Below, piece by piece: positions 59,046 to 64,000 of a stretch of 64,000 nt of DNA. How positions within the stretch are numbered: position 1 is the first letter of the stretch; every line of letters begins with the position of its first letter. The DNA lies in NCBI RefSeq assembly GCF_032854445.1, contig NC_088302.1, positions 1,114,001 to 1,178,000 on the forward strand, in the 5' to 3' direction. This DNA is from Liolophura sinensis (Eukaryota; Mollusca; Polyplacophora; Chitonida; Chitonidae). The position numbers and the translations under genes are program-made. The notes below the pieces were generated by a model. That model had not been told where the DNA came from. It was given only the letters and a program-made list of their open reading frames with translations, and did not search any database.

Positions 59046-61310
59046 AAAATAGGCCTAAATATAACACTGAGAGGTGAGGAGTTGGACACACATACACAGA
59101 AAGTCAGTCTGACTGCTTCCTGTTCCTGGTAAAAACAAAAGAAGTGCAACCAATTCAGCTCATGTGTTTGAACGCAGACGACGGATTGTCTTGCCCCACC
59201 GCCGTAAGTTTAGTTTCACCCACGCCGTGCACCCAAGAGATACTGTATACTGGGTGTTATCGGATAAATGGCCAGGGGCATCAGATACTCGGACAGTGTG
59301 CCCCAGATTCAGTTTCAACAAACATGTTTGACATCCTTTGATCAATTCCATTTACCCAAAATTTTCCCCATCAGCAGGAAGTAGAAAACAGGCCAGTACC
59401 AAATTCCCTTTCGAACGGTAAAACGCCAGCCCACAGCCAACTGCCCCACAGCCCTGTTGCCCTTCTGGTGGCCCCAAGAATGCATTGCTTAACGAATCTG
59501 GGTGCAAAGTATCCAATCCGTGCACTATATATACCTATTTACCCATACGCGATACTGAGACTTCCGACAAGTTCTGCGTAAAGTTCGCGTATAAGTAAGC
59601 GCTCCTTGTGGAATTACCTTTACTAAAAAAAATCATAATGTTTGGTTTTGTTTACAAAAATGTTCGTGCCAGTGATTGACATTATAACGTTTATTAGGGA
59701 AAACCTGTTTTACAGCTGCGTTAGTAATAGTATTGTAATGTTTACAGATATCATTGTCTTGAAGTTTGCTGGAGACCGCCTGCTGAATCTCCCAATGAAA
59801 CTGCCAACTGGTTTATATTCCGGGCACATCGGCTCCCTCCACCGCCATCGTATAAGTAATGAAGCCTCGAGTACTTTGTGGCGATAAACAAGACCACGAT
59901 ATTAATAATTAAATGGTTATGGTCACACCGAATTCATTTCTTCCACCCACTTTCTGAGTTTGCGTGAACCACTTACAGTACAGAGCTATGTGCTTATTCC
60001 GGGATTTAATCACTACACAGGTGAAGGATGGATTTCAATACTGATGCTTTATGAACAGCAAATCGATGCGGCAAGAGTGACACAGAAGTTTAATGTGGAT
60101 TTTACCTCGCACTAAGAAAGAAAATAGACATATCGTTTGGAGGTCGTCGAGTTTTGGTGTGTCATACAAGTAGGCCTACATTTGAGTTGCACAATGAAAA
60201 CATCATAAAAATAAAAACAAAGAATTTAATAGTGACCAGTACAACGTACCAGTTATTGAGGTGTGCCTGCGATATTTACTGCCCATGGTCACGTGTCGGG
60301 ATTTGCTCTGGACACCTTGAGTACGGCAAGTGTTGGAGTTCTCGGGTATGGATGGACCTATGAACCTTCACATCACAAAAGCCCAAATGGGAATGCTCAG
60401 CTTACAGGATCGCCGTGTGTTTAGACACACCGTATCAACACGAGCTCACCCTCTTGACAACCACCTTAAACACTTCTCACCCAGGGGCAAATTGCCCTCA
60501 CGGAGTTAAGGATAGGACTGCGTGACGCTATCGATGGAAATGAAATAAAATAAGGCATGCAACTGGAGGGCATCTAGCAAAAAATTAAGAAACAAGGTAG
60601 TACTCACCAACAACAGGCCCTGTGTTTTGGGCAATGTGTGCAGCTGTGAAGATAAAGCTGCCGTGTAGGTATGTAGTAACTATTTCCCCGGCGTAGTCGG
60701 TGCCCGTTCCCTTCCCACCGTAGTTCCACAGGCCTGCCCCCTTACTCGTGCTTGTCACACGATACCTACCCCAGAGGATGAGCAATGCTAACGGTTGAGG
60801 GGCGTTTGTTCTGCGGTGTCTAATTCTAGAGATCTGCAGAATGCAGCGGCCTGCTTTGCCGTAATTTCTCTCTCTGTAAGCCTGAGGGTATATAGATATT
60901 TATGTACATGTACCTGTGGTTGAGGGACAGAAAGCAACTGTTGTTTTTATTCAGAACTATACGAGGTTATCCATCCACTCCCAGTGCTGCAAACATGAAT
61001 GTGTGGGTTAGCGACGAGGGAACAATACATGGGTCAGAACGAGTAACTCATCTAGGTGAATGGGTGGGCGTGATCACGGGTGTGACCTACATGTTGGATA
61101 TAAGAGAAGCGATTTCAGATTAACTGACTGACTCATTAATCGACTGATTGATTGGCTGATCGATTGATTGACATGGGAGATAACGGGGATGTTTTAATAA
61201 TCCATCTACACAAATGTATATGTAATACAATCCCCAACTTGAGTTCCACAAACCCGGTTGGGTCATGACAAAAGAGTTCTTCATGAACAGTCATTACATT
61301 TTCATTTTGC
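59046..61310. other. About 2.3 kb with no firm gene
   Basis: A possible minus-strand exon at about 60605-60770 is discussed among the findings. Nothing else could be supported. Confidence 0.4.
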
Positions 61311-61324
61311 GTTCAACAGCAGAG

Positions 61325-62615
61325 GTCTGATCGCATCCACAGACAAATCATTTACACGTCCGTTAACTCATCGACATACAAGTTATACACATATCACCTT
61401 ACAGACCAACAGACACATCCTTTACACGTCCGCTAACGCATCGACAGACACATCCTTTACACGTCCGCTAACGCATCGACAGACACATCATTTACACGTC
61501 CGTTAACTCATCGATTGATTTTTTTTTTTTTTTTTTTGATTGGTGTTTTACGCCGTACTCAAGAATATTTCACTTATACGACGGCGGTAAGCATTATGGT
61601 GGGTGGAAACCGGGCACATCCTCGGGGGAAACCCACGACCATCCGCAGGTTGCTGACAGACCTTCCTACGTACGGCCGGAGAGGAAGCCAGCATGAGCTG
61701 GACTTGAACTCACAGCGACCGCATTGGTGAGAGACTCCTGGGTCATTACGCTGCGCTAGCGCTTTAACCGACTGAGCCACGGAGGCCCCTTAACTCATCG
61801 ACATACAAGTTATTCACATATCACCTTACAGATCAACAGACACATCATTTACACGTCCGCTAACGCATCGACAGACAAGTTATTCACATATCACCTTACA
61901 GACCAACAGACACATCATTTACACGTCCGCTAACGCATCGACAGACAAGTTATTCACATATCACCTTACAGACCAATCGACACATCATTTACACGTCCGC
62001 TAACGCATCGACAGACAAATCATTCATATGTCACATTACACACCAACAGACAAATCATTCACACCTCCCCTAATGCATCGACAAACACATCATTTACACG
62101 TCCTCTAACGCATCGACAGACACATCCTTTACACGTCCGCTAACGCATCGACAGACATCCTTTACACGTCCGCTAACGCATCGACAGACACTTCATTTAC
62201 ACGTCCGCTAACGCATCGACAGACAAATCATTCATATGTCACATTACGCACCAATAGACAAATCATTCACACGTCCCCTACTGCATCGACAAACATATCA
62301 TTTACACGTCCGCTAACGCATCGACAGACACATCCTTTACACGTTCTCTAACTTATCGACAGACACATCATTTACACGTCCGCTAACGCACCGACAGACA
62401 CATCATTTACACGTCCGCTAACGCATCGACAGACACATCATTTATACGTCCGCTAACGCATCGACCGACACATCATTTACACGTCCGCTAACGCATCGAC
62501 AGACACATCATTTACACGTCCGCTAACCCACCGACAGACACATCTTTCACGTGTCCTCTAACGCATCGATAGACACATCATTTACACGTCCGCAAATTAC
62601 AGACAAACCATTTAC
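61325..62615. repeat. Minisatellite, 35-bp unit, about 28 copies, interrupted by a SINE
   Basis: The unit is cagacacatcatttacacgt plus ccgctaacgcatcga (35 bp). A second unit type (caagttattcacatatcacc, ttacagaccaa) is mixed in near 61380 and 61800-62060. A full SINE interrupts it at 61515-61789. Confidence 0.93.
61503..61801 (-). mobile_element. Full-length tRNA-derived SINE inserted in the 35-bp array
   Basis: Read on minus, it starts ggggcctccgtggctcagtc, with A box tggctcagtcgg, B box gagttcaagtcc, a core including ccggtttccacccaccataa, and tail gagtacggcgtaaaacacca before a long A-run (19 or more T on plus). The flanks ttaactcatcga (61503-61514 and 61790-61801) are identical, a 12-bp target duplication. 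Because the host array itself contains this string, the duplication is likely but not proven. It is the best-preserved copy in the window. Confidence 0.9.
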
Positions 62616-62756
62616 ACGTCTCAACCTACTTACAAACGTCCTCGGTTTATTGCAGAAGGCATGCGCATGTATCAAGGAATCCCTTAGGCATACTCACTGT
62701 CTGCCGCGTTGACTTCACTGAAGACTGATGTAGCCATAACACAAGGCGGGAAAAGG
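62616..62756. other. Short spacer
   Basis: Nothing recognised. Confidence 0.4.
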
Positions 62757-62925
62757 ACATTTATTAATTTATTCATCCAATAAATTTTTTTTATTATTTT
62801 TATTTTATATGATTTCATTCATTATGATGGCTAAAATAAGGTCAAAATATTTCACTTATACATGATGGCGGACAGCATTATAATAGGAAGAAACCAAGAA
62901 GAGTCCGGGGAAAATCCAGACTATT
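62757..62925 (-). mobile_element. Old, diverged SINE fragment
   Basis: aatatttcacttatacatga followed by tggcggacagcattataata and ggaagaaaccaagaagag match the SINE tail and core with many changes; the tail is replaced by a T/A-rich tract. Confidence 0.7.
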
Positions 62926-64000
62926 TTGAGACAAACCCTACAGTATCTCAGCATGGTGCTGTGGAACATATGCATATTTATATAACCTTATTAATAACTT
63001 TGTAATTGTCCACCATTTGTATTTCCATCATACCTGTTGCCTTTTTATTTTTCACAAATTTGTTTTGGATTTATAATATTGCTATTCCCTTAATTTTAGC
63101 GTTTTTGCTTCATTACCTTGCCTGCCATTGAATGACAGATTGAACCACCACAGCTATATTCCGGATTGAGTTTCAGAACTGTGTGATCTATAATCATCAT
63201 GATATGTATAAGTCATAGTCTACTAATTTGTGCTTACCAGTATATAATCATGTCCTACAATGGGGCATATTGAGTATTCTATTACCCTTCGATTTCTTTT
63301 TATTACATACAACGCACTGCTTGGCTCTATGCCAAGTGCACATTATCTACGTCATTAGATACCCCCCATCACGAGACAGAAGCGTTTGACTTCTGGACGG
63401 GTCTATTGTAGGTGGATAGAGGTTGTTGTTTACATTGAATAAAGCAGACGACAAATATAAACAAAGAAACAAAATGGCTATTTTTTCTGTCGGAGCGAAC
63501 GTTTATTTTAAAGAAGAAAAGTATCAGGTTACAGATAATTTAAAGCCCATTGGGACGTTTGAATGCTACACAATAAGAGATATAATGGTTTCACGAAATT
63601 TTTTTTTTTTTACATACGGACCTGATAATTCTTCCTGCGAGTATTTCTTTCAGCGGCCTCTCCTAAACGTCCCAGTTGACCACAAACCATGGTAGGGCAA
63701 TCAACCAATGGGTCACAAAACGATCGGATCCATGATGTCTGATATTTCCCGGGATGCAAAACTTAACCGCCGGTATACGAATCACTACGACAGTACGGGC
63801 TACGACAGCCACAGTTCTTGCTGATGCCGGGGTTTCTGTGATGGACGTTATTATCTGTAACTGGCCACCGCAATGAATCCAATGTACGGAGTTGTGTCAC
63901 CAAACCGTCGGTTTCAAAACGCCGTGAAATCAGCAATATCCTGCATGCTTCAAGTGTGTTATCAGAAAATGCTGAAAGTGAAAATGCCGTTGAGTGAAAA
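62926..64000. other. Right end of window, nothing recognised
   Basis: The frame 63423-63695 on plus (90 aa) has no recognisable domain and includes a poly-T tract read as Phe residues; I do not call it a gene. Confidence 0.4.

Noticed and set aside
63423-63695. 90-aa plus-strand frame near the right end
   Set aside because: No domain recognised, contains a Phe run from poly-T, and no splice or promoter context.

Overview
This window is animal genomic DNA, most likely from a lophotrochozoan and probably a mollusc (a brachiopod or similar is not excluded). The reasons are: genes are split by GT-AG introns; it carries a cholecystokinin-type neuropeptide receptor and an otopetrin proton channel; a tRNA-derived SINE with a tail reading 'tacgccgtactcaagaata' occurs about ten times; and there are more than fifteen unrelated minisatellite families. 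There are no bacterial features. The species call rests on my recollection of the SINE and is an inference.

Layout. (1) 1-9751 is repeat-rich DNA and, most likely, intron upstream of the receptor exons (90-bp, 50-bp, 49-bp and about 31-bp arrays). (2) 9752-15560 holds two plus-strand exons of a cholecystokinin/sulfakinin-receptor-like class A GPCR: TM3 to TM5, then TM6, TM7 and tail. The 4.9-kb intron between them contains a duplicated 52-bp-array cassette and a 27-bp array of about 26 copies. Exons for the N-terminus, TM1 and TM2 were not found and probably lie left of the window. (3) 15561-26053 has no recognised gene. It holds a 39-bp array, a 130-bp higher-order array and a full-length SINE with a target-site duplication. 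(4) 26054-33683 is a minus-strand otopetrin gene reconstructed from six exons. Their lengths sum to 1824 bp, exactly 608 codons, and every junction agrees in phase. Exon 1's splice donor is the last unit of a 43-bp tandem array. (5) 35.4-36.1 kb is an 85-bp array; 38.5-38.8 kb holds a decayed Tc1/mariner-like transposase fragment. (6) 39054-43639 is the most interesting object: a 4586-bp element with 453-bp direct repeats at both ends. Each repeat is itself bounded by short inverted repeats around GACCCCCATTA. Inside are a 684-aa Mutator-like (DDE) transposase and, convergent with it, a 129-aa I-PpoI-like His-Me finger zinc endonuclease. (7) 43.6-64.0 kb is gene-poor, with 64-, 56-, 51-, 55- and 35-bp arrays and several SINE copies, one inserted into the 35-bp array.

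The two host genes are unrelated in function: a peptide-hormone GPCR and a proton channel. The transposase and endonuclease genes look like one mobile genetic unit. No biochemical role is claimed beyond family assignment.
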